Of a stretch of DNA of 64,000 bases, positions 52,804 to 61,833 are shown one piece after another. The stretch's first letter is position 1. Each line of letters starts with the position of its first letter. This DNA comes from Anabaena catenula FACHB-362. GTDB lineage: Bacteria; Cyanobacteriota; Cyanobacteriia; Cyanobacteriales; Nostocaceae. The position numbers and the translations under genes are program-made. The DNA lies in the NCBI RefSeq assembly GCF_014698735.1, contig NZ_JACJTQ010000034.1, positions 1 to 64,000 on the forward strand. Direction: 5' to 3'. The notes under the pieces are model-generated. The model did not search any database. It had not been told where the DNA came from and worked only from the letters and a program-made list of their open reading frames with translations.

Positions 52804-54063
52804 ATGCAAGATGTAATGACATTTCTGTCTCAGTCTTTGATAAGTTGGCTGGTTATTCAGGTATGTTTAACGCTGCTATTTTTATGGTATTTGCGCTCAT
52901 ACAAACAACCTGTATTATTAGATGACCAATTACCAAAAACGGCAGTAATTCTTTGTTTACGAGGTGCTGATCCGTTTTTACCTAACTGTGTGCGATCGCT
53001 CTTAAAACAAAATTACCCACAGTACGATTTAAAGCTGATCATTGACAGTCCAGAAGATCCAGCTTTTAAAATTGCCAAAGAAGCGATCGCAGAAATCGGT
53101 GCAACTAATGTCCAAATTAGCACTTTAAGAACCGTCCGCCATAATTGTAGTCTCAAATGCAGTTCTCTAGTGCAAGCTGTTTCAGATTTAGATGATTCTT
53201 ACAAAGTACTTGCTCTAGTAGATGCAGATACAATTGTTCATCCTAATTGGTTACGAGAATTAGTTAGTCCTCTCACTAATGACAAAGTGGGATTAACAAC
53301 AGGAAACCGTTGGTATGTACCCACAGGTAAGTATTGGGGGTCTTTGGTACGCTATGCCGGCAATGTCTCGACTGTCGTCCAAATGTTCCTGTTTCAAGTT
53401 CCTTGGGGTGGGAGTTTAGCAATTAAAACAGAAGTGCTACACCAAACAGAATTACTTGAGAAGTGGGGAGAAGCTTTTGGTGATGATATGCTGCTACATA
53501 AAGTCATCAAAAAACACGGATTAAAAATAAAATTCGTCCCTTCTTTATTAATGGTTAATCGAGAAGAATGCGATTTAGTTACTTTATTTGCATCTCTCAA
53601 ACGCTTAATACTTTGCTCCCGACTTTATCACCCAAATTGGTTGGCTTTAGTAAGTGATGCTGTTTCTAGTATTCTATTCCCGACTGTAGCCATCATATTA
53701 GCTCTAGGATTGTTGTTAGCAAGTGAATGGGAAGGAGCAGTCTTCTTATTAAAATCCTATAGCATCTACACAATTGGATTACTCTTATTGATGCTGGTGA
53801 TGGAATTAGGAGTACAAGAAGTAATTCGCTCTCAAGGTCAAGCAATTGCTAAAGTGTCACTGACTACAATCATAAAAATGTTAATTGCTATTCCTCTAAC
53901 ACAGTGGATTTATGGATTAGCAATGCTATCTTCTCTGTGGATGTCAACAGTTACATGGCGCGGACTTACTTATAAAATTCAGGGGCCATGGAATATTCGC
54001 TTAGTTGAATATCATCCTTATGAATGGTTAGATCAACCAATTGATGGCAAACATTCTCTGTAA
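52804..54063 (+). CDS. Membrane glycosyltransferase family 2 protein
   Basis: A 419-residue processive-type GT2. One N-terminal helix (about residues 10-27), a cytoplasmic catalytic domain with KTAVILCLRGADPFL, the DxD in LALVDADTIVHPNWL, the ED-like GEAFGDDMLLHKVIKKHG, and a C-terminal block of two to three helices. The lost QxxRW has a weak counterpart near LFASLKRLILCSRLYHPNW. It could add a sugar to the HGL aglycone or build envelope polysaccharide. Its stop is 18 bases before the earliest possible start of the next glycosyltransferase gene. Confidence 0.8.
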   Translation: MQDVMTFLSQSLISWLVIQVCLTLLFLWYLRSYKQPVLLDDQLPKTAVILCLRGADPFLPNCVRSLLKQNYPQYDLKLIIDSPEDPAFKIAKEAIAEIGATNVQISTLRTVRHNCSLKCSSLVQAVSDLDDSYKVLALVDADTIVHPNWLRELVSPLTNDKVGLTTGNRWYVPTGKYWGSLVRYAGNVSTVVQMFLFQVPWGGSLAIKTEVLHQTELLEKWGEAFGDDMLLHKVIKKHGLKIKFVPSLLMVNREECDLVTLFASLKRLILCSRLYHPNWLALVSDAVSSILFPTVAIILALGLLLASEWEGAVFLLKSYSIYTIGLLLLMLVMELGVQEVIRSQGQAIAKVSLTTIIKMLIAIPLTQWIYGLAMLSSLWMSTVTWRGLTYKIQGPWNIRLVEYHPYEWLDQPIDGKHSL

Positions 54064-54132
54064 TCTCATGCTGGTATTTGGTTGACTAAAAAATACAAAA
54101 GCCAACATTTTTATGAACTATTTCCTTTGATT

Positions 54133-55401
54133 ATGAAAAAGCAACCTCTTCGTATAGCATTATTTACAGGATTATTTGCTCCATTTTTAACAGGAGTTTC
54201 AGTTGCAGTACATCAGCGAGTTCGTTGGTTGCTTGAGCAAGGACATGAAGTTTTTCTTATTCACCCAGAAATTAATAATCTATATCCTAAAGCCGTTGGT
54301 AATCGCCCCATGCCGGGATTAGATGAACTACAATCTTTCCCCAACTTTTCATCATTTGCTTTCCCCACAAAACCACTTATTTTCTACAAATCTCTACCGC
54401 AACCATTGCATTATCGCCATTGGAATGATACTCAATTACTAGAAAAATTCCAACCTGATATCATCGTAGTTGAAGAAGCAGCGCAGATGAGAGGTTTGTA
54501 CTCATTTTTCCTACAAGGTTATGGTCGCCCTGTGGGAGTTAAATACGCCAAAAAAACTAAAACCCCGATTATCTCAATCTTTCATACGGATATTGTTGCC
54601 TATATTAGATATTACTTAGGAGATTTATTCTTCAACTTAGTCAGTCCCATTGTGCCACTTTTAGTGAAGCAATTTAGTGAGTCTTATAATCTCAATTTAT
54701 TTTCTTCGAGAGAACAACTAGCTAAATATCAAAAGCTAAAATGCCAAACAGGTGAATACCTTCCCTATCAAGGAATTAATTGTGAAAAGTTCCACCCTCG
54801 GAACATCACTTATGATCCGATTCCCACAGATAAACGACCGACAATTCTCTTTGTGGGACGCATTACCGCAGAAAAAAATGTCACTCAACTTTTAGATGCA
54901 TATCCGTTAATTGCTGCTAAAATTCCTGATGTTCATTTGGTTATTGTGGGTAGCGGTCCTTTAGATGCAGAAATTCGTCGTCGCGCTCAAAATTACCAAT
55001 CTGGTGTTACTATTTGGGGTGAGTCTCACGGCACACAACTTTTGGGATGGTTCGCTAGAGCAGATGTTTTTATTAACCCTTCAGTCACCGAAAACTTCTG
55101 CACTACAAATAACGAAGCCTTAGCTTCTGGAACTCCTGTCGTTGCCGCTATTGCTCCCTCAACGGCTGAACAGGTAATACCCGGTTACAACGGCTTTCTG
55201 GCTCAACCCAACAACCCCAAAGATTTTGCCGAAAAGATAATTGCAATTCTGGAAAATCCTGACCTCAAAGCACAATTATCTCAGCAAGCTCGACCCTCCA
55301 TATTAGAATTTGATTGGTCGGTATGTACCCAAAAGTTTGAAGATAAGCTGTACGAGTTAGTTGAAATACCCGAAAAGTTAGAATTGTCTAATCATTCTTA
55401 A
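54133..55401 (+). CDS. hglT: Glycosyltransferase family 4, candidate HglT
   Basis: A 422-residue GT-B enzyme. The N-terminal half starts RIALFTGLFAPFLTGVSVAV, the usual acceptor-site loop. The C-terminal half has ILFVGRITAEKNVTQLLDAY and the donor-site EX7E box in NPSVTENFCTTNNEALASG. It resembles glucosyl-diacylglycerol-type transferases. In Anabaena, HglT (all5341) glucosylates the HGL alcohol and lies near hgdA, so this is the best HglT candidate in the window. I chose ATG 54133; TTG 54082 is possible. A terminator-like stem is 400 bases downstream. The symbol is tentative. Confidence 0.7.
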   Translation: MKKQPLRIALFTGLFAPFLTGVSVAVHQRVRWLLEQGHEVFLIHPEINNLYPKAVGNRPMPGLDELQSFPNFSSFAFPTKPLIFYKSLPQPLHYRHWNDTQLLEKFQPDIIVVEEAAQMRGLYSFFLQGYGRPVGVKYAKKTKTPIISIFHTDIVAYIRYYLGDLFFNLVSPIVPLLVKQFSESYNLNLFSSREQLAKYQKLKCQTGEYLPYQGINCEKFHPRNITYDPIPTDKRPTILFVGRITAEKNVTQLLDAYPLIAAKIPDVHLVIVGSGPLDAEIRRRAQNYQSGVTIWGESHGTQLLGWFARADVFINPSVTENFCTTNNEALASGTPVVAAIAPSTAEQVIPGYNGFLAQPNNPKDFAEKIIAILENPDLKAQLSQQARPSILEFDWSVCTQKFEDKLYELVEIPEKLELSNHS

Positions 55402-55443
55402 TTAGAACTGTTGCACAAATGACGCGAAAGCCTTGATTTACTG

Positions 55444-55488
55444 TAGGGGCAATTCATTTAGCTTGCTTCCCGAAGGTTATTGCCCCTA
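55444..55488. repeat. Dispersed inverted repeat
   Basis: TAGGGGCAAT (55444-55453) and ATTGCCCCTA (55479-55488) are perfect inverted repeats, a common small repeat in Nostoc. Confidence 0.65.
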
Positions 55489-55800
55489 ATTGTGTACTTA
55501 ATACGTAAGTCATCTTAATTAAGATAATGTGCCTTTAAGTTGCGTAATTCGTAATGTTTTCAAGAGGCTCTGCTGAAGTTTAAATAATGATCAGCTTACT
55601 GATGAATCTAGAAACAATAGCCACTTTGGCTACATATTCTCGATTATTTCTGGTAGAGTATTGCAGTAATTGACCTGTGGACTTTTAGGAGCTAAGTTCG
55701 AGATACCTATAAACTTTGCCATAGTGTTCTCAGTCGAGAAATGACCCACTCAAATTGATAGCGCTATTGGTATTGTCCTCAACTGTGCCTAAAAATCTAT

Positions 55801-55832
55801 AGACCTCATAAGTAATCACTTATGGGGTCTTT
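55801..55832 (+). terminator. Terminator-like hairpin
   Basis: AGACCTCATAAGT (55801-55813) pairs with ACTTATGGGGTCT (55818-55830), with one G-T pair and a four-base loop, followed by TTCTTC. It may end the hgd-glycosyltransferase transcript. Confidence 0.65.
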
Positions 55833-56211
55833 CTTCATCTTAAAATATGGAGATTAAGGAAATACTAGACAAAATTCCTTTCCTTATGTCTGCTTTTTAG
55901 ACTGATTAAATTAAGAATATTATTCTTAAATAATGGGTAATTGGTAAAAATTATCCCCTAGTTTCTATTCCCTGTGCTATCTTACTTCTTTTCCTAAATA
56001 GCAAATTACGTTACTTTTATCAAGTATCTACAATAATAAATCAAAATACTCCAGAATTTTAAATTACATTTAACTAGACATAACTCCTGAAATTATGTCT
56101 TAAAGTTTCCGTTGATAGACTTGATTTTTTATGTTTTGTCAGCAAAAATACAAATAAGTCTAACATCTTGTAGGCTCTCTTGGTGACAACTTAACCTTAT
56201 CCAATTTCCAT

Positions 56212-56231
56212 AGTCCGCACCTGCGGACTTT
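56212..56231. terminator. Short GC hairpin with T tail
   Basis: GTCCGC pairs with GCGGAC across a four-base loop, followed by TTT. It is beyond any gene on the plus strand, so its role is unclear. Confidence 0.4.
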
Positions 56232-56241
56232 ATTTATTTGT

Positions 56242-56327
56242 ACTTACGCAAGATTTAACTAAAAACCTTATTATTGTGTAGCAGTAATTCATGAATTACC
56301 GCTACTTTTGTTCTGTTTTGCGTAAGT
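56242..56327. mobile_element. MITE-like element
   Basis: Terminal inverted repeats ACTTACGCAA (56242-56251) and TTGCGTAAGT (56318-56327) enclose a central near-palindrome (GTAGCAGTAATTCATGAATT...ACCGCTAC, 56278-56305). The 12-base stretch TTTATTTGTACT occurs on both sides (56233-56244 and 56332-56343), like a target duplication. The size (86 bases) excludes coding capacity. Confidence 0.6.
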
Positions 56328-56363
56328 CCTGTTTATTTGTACTCAACATTGAGTAATAAATTT

Positions 56364-57905
56364 TCACTTGATTCTAGCTAGTAAATGATCTCCCACTCGC
56401 AGGGCATTTGCCATAATAGTTAGTGATGGGTTTAAAGCATTACTAGAAGGGAAAAAGCTACCATCAACGATGTAAAGATTATCGATATCATGAGTACGGC
56501 AATTAATATCTAATACCGAAGTTTTTGGATCTACTCCAAAACGACAAGTCCCACATTGATGTGCAACTTCTCTCATCCCCATGTTTTGAGGAATATGCAA
56601 AGATAATTGTTTGGTTATTTGAAATTGTGTAATTGATTTTAATACTTCAGTCCAGCGGTTAAGTAAATAATTAAACGCTATCTGGTTATTTTTGGTATAG
56701 TTAATAAAAATTTTGTTATTATTAACACTGACTCTATTATCGTAATCGGGTAAATCTTCTGTTATTATCAACCAAGAGATAGAATGACTAGCTACAGATT
56801 CCGCAATAAACTGCGGCATTAAAGGCGGGCCATAAGCAGTTATTTTATCTTTATTGACATTACCAAGTAATTGCACGCTACCCATTGGGTAACTAAACTT
56901 TTTTTCTCCCCAATAAAAATCATTGACTGCTAAAGTTTTAGGAAAAATTGTCGGATTTAACTTAGTACTCAAACTCATGATCACCCCAAAGTTATGTGTC
57001 ATGTAATTTCGACCAACCAAATCAGAACTATTAGCTAATCCCTTGGGGTGTTGATCATTGGCAGATTTAAGCAACAATGCTGCGGAATTAATTGCACCAC
57101 AAGCAACAATGACAATATCTCCAGAAAACATCTGAAATTGTCCTGCTATTTCTGCTTCTACACCAGTTACTTCTCGACCAGATGCACTAGTATGTAAACG
57201 GACTACTTTTGCTTCAGTTATTAATGTGAGATTTTTATATGCTATTGCTGGACGTATACAGTTAACATCTGCATCAGCTTTAGCATCAACTAAACATGGA
57301 AAGCCATCACAAGTATTACAACGAATACAATTATTTAAATGACGATTAACCTTATTTAGTTTAATAGCAAGTGGTAAATAAAAGGGATGTAAACCTTGAT
57401 CTTTTAAAGCATAATTGATTTCTTGAATATAAGGTTCATGACTGACTGGGGGAAAAGGATAATTTGAATTAGTATGTGGTTCTGTAGGATCAAGACCTCT
57501 TTGACCATGTACTTCATAGAGTTTTTCTGCTTGGTCATAATAGGGTGAAAAATCCTGATATTTTAATGGCCATTCGGGAGAGATACCATCTTGATGAATG
57601 ACTGTTTCAAAATCACGTTCACGAAATCTAAACAGCGCACCACCATAAAATTTAGTATTGCCACCTACATAATAATGAGTTAATGGATTGATGGTTTTAC
57701 CATCTTTTTTATACCACACTTCTTCAGTTCGATATCGTTCTTTGTGCGAGACTTCATGAGTATCCCAATTGGCTTTTTCTTTGGGAACAAAATTACCCCG
57801 TTCTAAAACTAAAATTTTCTTGCCACTGCTGGCTAATTGATATGCTAAAGTACCACCACCAGCACCTGTACCAATGATGATGAAGTCGTAATGACAATGA
57901 GTCAT
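56364..57905 (-). CDS. GMC-family flavin oxidoreductase
   Basis: A 513-residue FAD enzyme. The N-terminal FAD site is FIIIGTGAGGGTLAYQLA. THYYVGGNTKFYGGALFRF is the typical FAD contact. The C-terminal active-site region is REVAHQCGTCRFG and the end has SNALNPSLTIMANALRVGD. Near residue 195 there is a four-Cys stretch (NCIRCNTCDGFPCL), which some membrane-linked GMC dehydrogenases use to bind an iron-sulfur cluster. It would oxidise an alcohol to a ketone or aldehyde. Next to an SDR gene (162 bases upstream) and the HGL genes, a role in making keto-type glycolipids is a reasonable inference. Confidence 0.85.
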   Translation of the reverse strand: MTHCHYDFIIIGTGAGGGTLAYQLASSGKKILVLERGNFVPKEKANWDTHEVSHKERYRTEEVWYKKDGKTINPLTHYYVGGNTKFYGGALFRFRERDFETVIHQDGISPEWPLKYQDFSPYYDQAEKLYEVHGQRGLDPTEPHTNSNYPFPPVSHEPYIQEINYALKDQGLHPFYLPLAIKLNKVNRHLNNCIRCNTCDGFPCLVDAKADADVNCIRPAIAYKNLTLITEAKVVRLHTSASGREVTGVEAEIAGQFQMFSGDIVIVACGAINSAALLLKSANDQHPKGLANSSDLVGRNYMTHNFGVIMSLSTKLNPTIFPKTLAVNDFYWGEKKFSYPMGSVQLLGNVNKDKITAYGPPLMPQFIAESVASHSISWLIITEDLPDYDNRVSVNNNKIFINYTKNNQIAFNYLLNRWTEVLKSITQFQITKQLSLHIPQNMGMREVAHQCGTCRFGVDPKTSVLDINCRTHDIDNLYIVDGSFFPSSNALNPSLTIMANALRVGDHLLARIK

Positions 57906-58067
57906 TTTTTTTCTCCGTGGTAATTAATTAAAACTTGAAAATGAGTAATACTAATTTTATATGAGGCTGCACAGAATCATCCAATCCATTGATTTATATG
58001 TGTTTATCAACGGTCAATTATTCTTGATCTTTTATTCTATGCAGCTTCATCTTCAGAAAGGTAGAAC

Positions 58068-58907
58068 TTAAAGTTTTGGTTTTGAAAGGTCACGTATTTG
58101 ATTTTCAGCGCAGGTTTGGTTGAGTTGATTTACACCAATCCACCGAAAAATTAAATCACCAAATTTAGGAAAAAGTTGTATATTGGAAAATAAAAGTTTT
58201 GTTAAAATTCCATCTAGCATGACTTCTGGTTGATTATGCTTAATGGCTTTTATTACAGCAATTGCAACTTCTGTAGGTTCAGAAACACGTGCTAAACGGG
58301 GTGCAGATAGTCCAAAAGCATGAAACATTCCTGTATTTGTATACCCTGGACAGACTACTGATATCCCTATATTACTATCAGCTAATTCCTGCCTAACTGC
58401 ATCAGTCCACATAATTAAACCAGCTTTACTAGCTGAATAAATGCTGTTATATGGCGCTCCTTTTTTCCCAGAACCGGAGGCAATATTTACAATATGTCCA
58501 CTATTTTGAGCTATCATTTTAGGCAATATTAACCGAGTTAATTCCATGCCTGTAATCAAATTTGTAGTTAATATGGACTGAATATCTTCTAAGGTATAAT
58601 TCTGGAAAGGTCGATATTTTTCTATGGCAGCATTATTAATTATAATATCAATTTTTTCTGTAATTTCATAAATCTGATCTAATAAAATACCTAGTTCTGT
58701 AACTTTGCTAATATCAAAACAAAAGCTAACGCATCTACCACCTAATTGATCTACTTCATTACATATTTGTTTGAGCTTTTCGGGTGAACGAGATACCGCT
58801 AATATAGTTGCTTTCTCTTGGGCTAAAGCACGAGCAATATATAATCCAATCCCTCCTGTAGCCCCAGTTAAAAGGACTGTTTTACCTGAAATAGATTTCA
58901 TCATCAA
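58068..58907 (-). CDS. HetN-like short-chain dehydrogenase
   Basis: A 279-residue SDR. Cofactor site KTVLLTGATGGIGLYIARAL, NNAAIEKY, and active Tyr/Lys in SIYSASKAGLIMWTDAVRQE. GKKGAPYNSIYSASKAGLIM and ISVVCPGY match HetN as I remember it far better than the SDR that sits at the hetN position. The patterning pentapeptide RGSGR is missing: the same place reads KMIAQNSGHIVNIAS. So it may be a HetN paralogue that kept only the reductase role. It lies upstream of the GMC gene on the same strand, and the two could interconvert a keto and a hydroxy group. Confidence 0.8.
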   Translation of the reverse strand: MMMKSISGKTVLLTGATGGIGLYIARALAQEKATILAVSRSPEKLKQICNEVDQLGGRCVSFCFDISKVTELGILLDQIYEITEKIDIIINNAAIEKYRPFQNYTLEDIQSILTTNLITGMELTRLILPKMIAQNSGHIVNIASGSGKKGAPYNSIYSASKAGLIMWTDAVRQELADSNIGISVVCPGYTNTGMFHAFGLSAPRLARVSEPTEVAIAVIKAIKHNQPEVMLDGILTKLLFSNIQLFPKFGDLIFRWIGVNQLNQTCAENQIRDLSKPKL

Positions 58908-59312
58908 TCGTAATTAATAAATATGGTGTTCTTTCTTGCAGATTGAAAATTTTAATTTGATCTCATTACAGAAATGTTGATTTGCAACAACACTTGCATC
59001 TTGAATGTTGTAATTGATTCATTTCCGAGATTAGTTTTCAATTTAGCTTATTGATGAAGATGATTTTAGTAAGTTTGATACTTTTTTGGAAAAATATCAA
59101 GTTAGGATATAGCGTTTTCTATTTTGCTGAGGTAAAAATTTATTTGTAAATTGTTTGAATCTAGAACAATATACCCAACTTATCTAACAAGTCAGGTATC
59201 TACAGCAGGAAACGGGGAACAGGGTTAAAACTTTTGTTTTATATGGCTTTGTTCTTAAATTTTGTACCACATTTACCTGAAACCTGCTGTAATACTTTTG
59301 AGTTTTTATTAA
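58908..59312. other. Gap with one copy of a 39-base repeat
   Basis: 405 bases, AT-rich, no gene. It contains the left copy of a direct repeat (59108-59146) and a nine-base inverted pair, TACAGCAGG (59201-59209) and CCTGCTGTA (59283-59291). Confidence 0.55.
59108..59146. repeat. 39-base direct repeat, left copy
   Basis: Begins TATAGCGTTTTCTA. It matches 60617-60655 at 34 of 39 positions in the same orientation. The two copies flank the TPR gene. Confidence 0.65.
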
Positions 59313-60536
59313 TTAAAAGTTAGTTTTTGATAAGGTATCAATTTTCTGAGTAAAGTATGTTTCTTCATGTTTAAGTTGTTGTGCTATTTCCAATCCCTTT
59401 TGAAAAGCTGTTAGTGCTTTTAAATACTCTTGGCGTTCTGAATACAATTGTCCAATTTGGTCATAAGCTTGCATCAATCCATAAAAGTTAGTAGCTAGTT
59501 TTTCTGTCTCCAGAAGAATCTGGCTGGCTTGTAAAGCTTCATCTATTTGTTTTTGTGAGCGGTAAAGCGTGATTAGTTTTTGCAAAGCTTCACTAGCACT
59601 AACATACTGCTGCAATTGCCAAGCAATTGTATAAGCTTCTTGATAGTTATTAAAAGCTTCTTGACGTAAATTAGGATTTTTCTGTGCGAGAGATTCGTAA
59701 TTGGAAGCGATCGCTATCTTTAAACCAGGAACTTGAGTAAGATTGTTATCATTTGTGTAAATATCTACTAACTTACTCAGGACATCTATCCCTTGTTGAT
59801 GCTGTTTAGCCTTTTCGTAAATGTAGGCTAGTTGTTGCAAATATGCTACTTCACTCAGCCTATTATCCTTGTTAGCAGCCAACTTCAACAATTCTTGGTA
59901 TGTGGTTGCAGCTGATGAATAATCAAACCAACTCAAATGGATTTCCCCAATTGTATTTAAGGTTTCTAGTTCCGCCGTGGTATCATTTTGCTGACGCACT
60001 AATACTAAAACTTGCTGATAAACTCCTACAGCCAACTTAGGAACGCGAATTTTTTGATATGCATCACCTAGAGATCGCCATAATTCTAAATCAGTGCTTT
60101 TCTGGGTGAGCATTTGCTTTTCAATTACTTGTAACCGCTGAGTAATATATTTTACTTGATCTCCCTCATTCTCATTCCAAGCGATCGCACCGACTCGTGA
60201 CAATGCTTCCACCTCAGCTAATGAACCTAAGAAGCGTCGCAGACGTAGTTCCCTGTTCCAAATTTCAAACGCCTTTACCTTATCCCCTCCTTGCAGCGTC
60301 ACCACAGCTTCTTGATTTAACTCATCTAAGGAAATCTTCAACTTTTCCATTTCTGCCAGAGTTAAAGGTTGTTTATCCAGCGCACCTCGAATCAGAGGAT
60401 CAGGTGTGGTAATCTCTAATGGACTAGGAGGAAATTTATCTAGTTGTTCTAGCTTTTTACTCTCTGCCACTGCCAATGGACTACACAGATGCCAGAACAT
60501 AACAGTAGTAACTATAAAACTTAAACGCTGTAGCAT
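59313..60536 (-). CDS. Secreted TPR protein
   Basis: A 407-residue protein with a signal peptide (about residues 1-25, MLQRLSFIVTTVMFWHLC then a cleavage site near AVAES). The mature part is all helical with about six to seven TPR-like units between residues 95 and 400 (for example ELWRSLGDAYQKIRVPKLAV, TLNTIGEIHLSWFDYSSAAT, AYDQIGQLYSERQEYLKALT). It would act in the periplasm or lumen as a protein-interaction scaffold. ATG 60536 is preferred to a TTG 6 bases upstream. It is transcribed alone, between two direct repeats. Function unknown. Confidence 0.75.
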   Translation of the reverse strand: MLQRLSFIVTTVMFWHLCSPLAVAESKKLEQLDKFPPSPLEITTPDPLIRGALDKQPLTLAEMEKLKISLDELNQEAVVTLQGGDKVKAFEIWNRELRLRRFLGSLAEVEALSRVGAIAWNENEGDQVKYITQRLQVIEKQMLTQKSTDLELWRSLGDAYQKIRVPKLAVGVYQQVLVLVRQQNDTTAELETLNTIGEIHLSWFDYSSAATTYQELLKLAANKDNRLSEVAYLQQLAYIYEKAKQHQQGIDVLSKLVDIYTNDNNLTQVPGLKIAIASNYESLAQKNPNLRQEAFNNYQEAYTIAWQLQQYVSASEALQKLITLYRSQKQIDEALQASQILLETEKLATNFYGLMQAYDQIGQLYSERQEYLKALTAFQKGLEIAQQLKHEETYFTQKIDTLSKTNF

Positions 60537-61035
60537 AACCAATTCACCTGTCCTTCTTACTTAAAATTATTTGGAGAATAGGGCATTACCCATTTGTTTG
60601 ACGCATACCTGTCTGTTATAGCGTTTTCTAGTCTGCCGAGGTAGAAATTTATCTGCGTCCATCCTCTTCTATCTGCGGTTAATTCTTTCTTTATGTATAG
60701 CCGTGGACAGGGTGGTTAGGACATCAATTGATAATGAAACTCTCACTAAAAAAGGGTTTTACTCCTGACTCCTGATTCCTGCCATATCTCACGAATGTAA
60801 AAATTGCCATATTCTTCATAGTTCCAGAAAAAGTACTATAGTAATAATTAGTAATAAAAATTTTGTAAAAGTCCAAATTACGGTAATATAATTTCGTAAA
60901 CATCTAGTAACTAGGTATTTGCTGTTTATCAATTTAATTTATTCATTGCTTTCTCTACCAAGCAGCATAGTGAAACAGCAGCATTAATTTTCACTACATC
61001 GCTCCCTTAATATTGGTTTCACAGGGTTTGTCAGC
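60537..61035. other. Divergent gap with repeats
   Basis: 499 bases with no gene. It holds the right copy of the 39-base repeat (60617-60655), a dispersed repeat related to 48301 (60651-60684) and a heptamer run (CTCCTGA type, near 60764). Promoters of the TPR and ATPase genes must lie here. Confidence 0.6.
60617..60655. repeat. 39-base direct repeat, right copy
   Basis: Partner of 59108-59146. Immediately followed by a sequence whose reverse complement, AATTAACCGCAGATAGAAGA and on, resembles the repeat at 48301. Confidence 0.65.
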
Positions 61036-61833
61036 ATGAGTAAAATAATTCCTGCCATAAGAGTTAAAAATTTCAGTTTTTATTACGACACCAAAAAAAT
61101 CATTGAAGACGTGTCGATTGATATTCCACAAAATAAAATTACCGCAATTATCGGTCCCAGCGGTTGTGGCAAATCTACTTTTTTGAAATCTCTAAATCGC
61201 ATGAGTGAATTAGAAGGAGAAGTGCGTGTTGAAGGAAAAGTAGAATTTTTTGGTCAAAATATCTATGGCCGTCGTGTCAACTTAACTCGGCTACGTCGTC
61301 AAATAAGTACAATTTATGCCAGACCAAATCTTTTTCCCATGAGCATTTACGATAATGTTGCCTATGGGGTAAAATTGATCGGCTGGCATCCAAAAGCAGA
61401 ATTAGATGATATTGTTGAATTAGCATTGAAATCTGCTGATTTATGGGAAGAAGTAAAAAATAAACTCTCTAAATCTGCTTTAGAATTATCGTATGGACAA
61501 CAACAGCGGTTGTGTATTGCTCGTGCTTTAGCAGTTAAACCCCAAGTTCTGCTGATGGATGAACTTTGTGCTGGACTTGATCCCATTTCTACCACGCAAA
61601 TTGAAGAATTAATCGAGTGTTTGCGTTCTGAATTGACAATTGTCTTTATCTCTCACAATATTCAGCAAGTTTCTCGCCTATCAGATTTTACAGCTTTATT
61701 TCACTACAACGAAAATGGATTTGGACAAGTGCTAGAATGCGCCCCCACGAAGAAACTTTTACCCCACACCATTGATTACCGTCTTCGTGACTCTGCGTCT
61801 GGGCGTATGCACAGTAGCGTAAATAGCTTTTAG
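61036..61833 (+). CDS. PstB-like ABC ATPase with altered motifs
   Basis: A 265-residue ATPase closest to PstB, the phosphate-importer ATPase. Walker A GPSGCGKST is intact and the MSIYDNVAYG box is PstB-specific. But the Q-loop Gln is lost (STIYARPNLFP where PstB has VFQKPNPFP), the signature reads LSYGQQQRLCIARALA instead of LSGGQ, and Walker B is followed by DELCAGLDPIS instead of DEPCSALDP. The switch His in ISHN is kept. No pstS, pstC or pstA is adjacent. It may still bind ATP, but coupling to a permease through the Q-loop is doubtful. It could be a regulatory or repurposed paralogue. Confidence 0.75.
   Translation: MSKIIPAIRVKNFSFYYDTKKIIEDVSIDIPQNKITAIIGPSGCGKSTFLKSLNRMSELEGEVRVEGKVEFFGQNIYGRRVNLTRLRRQISTIYARPNLFPMSIYDNVAYGVKLIGWHPKAELDDIVELALKSADLWEEVKNKLSKSALELSYGQQQRLCIARALAVKPQVLLMDELCAGLDPISTTQIEELIECLRSELTIVFISHNIQQVSRLSDFTALFHYNENGFGQVLECAPTKKLLPHTIDYRLRDSASGRMHSSVNSF

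Larger units (their letters stand above)
55402..56363. other. Repeat-rich gap between hgl export genes and the GMC gene
   Basis: 962 bases without a gene. It holds an inverted repeat (55444-55488), a terminator-like stem (55801-55832), a short hairpin (56212-56231) and a MITE-like element (56242-56327). The genes on either side converge. Confidence 0.65.

Noticed and set aside
61036-61833. ATPase partner for HgdB-HgdC
   Set aside because: The motifs are PstB-like rather than DevA/LolD-like, the Q-loop is altered, and it is 9 kb away.
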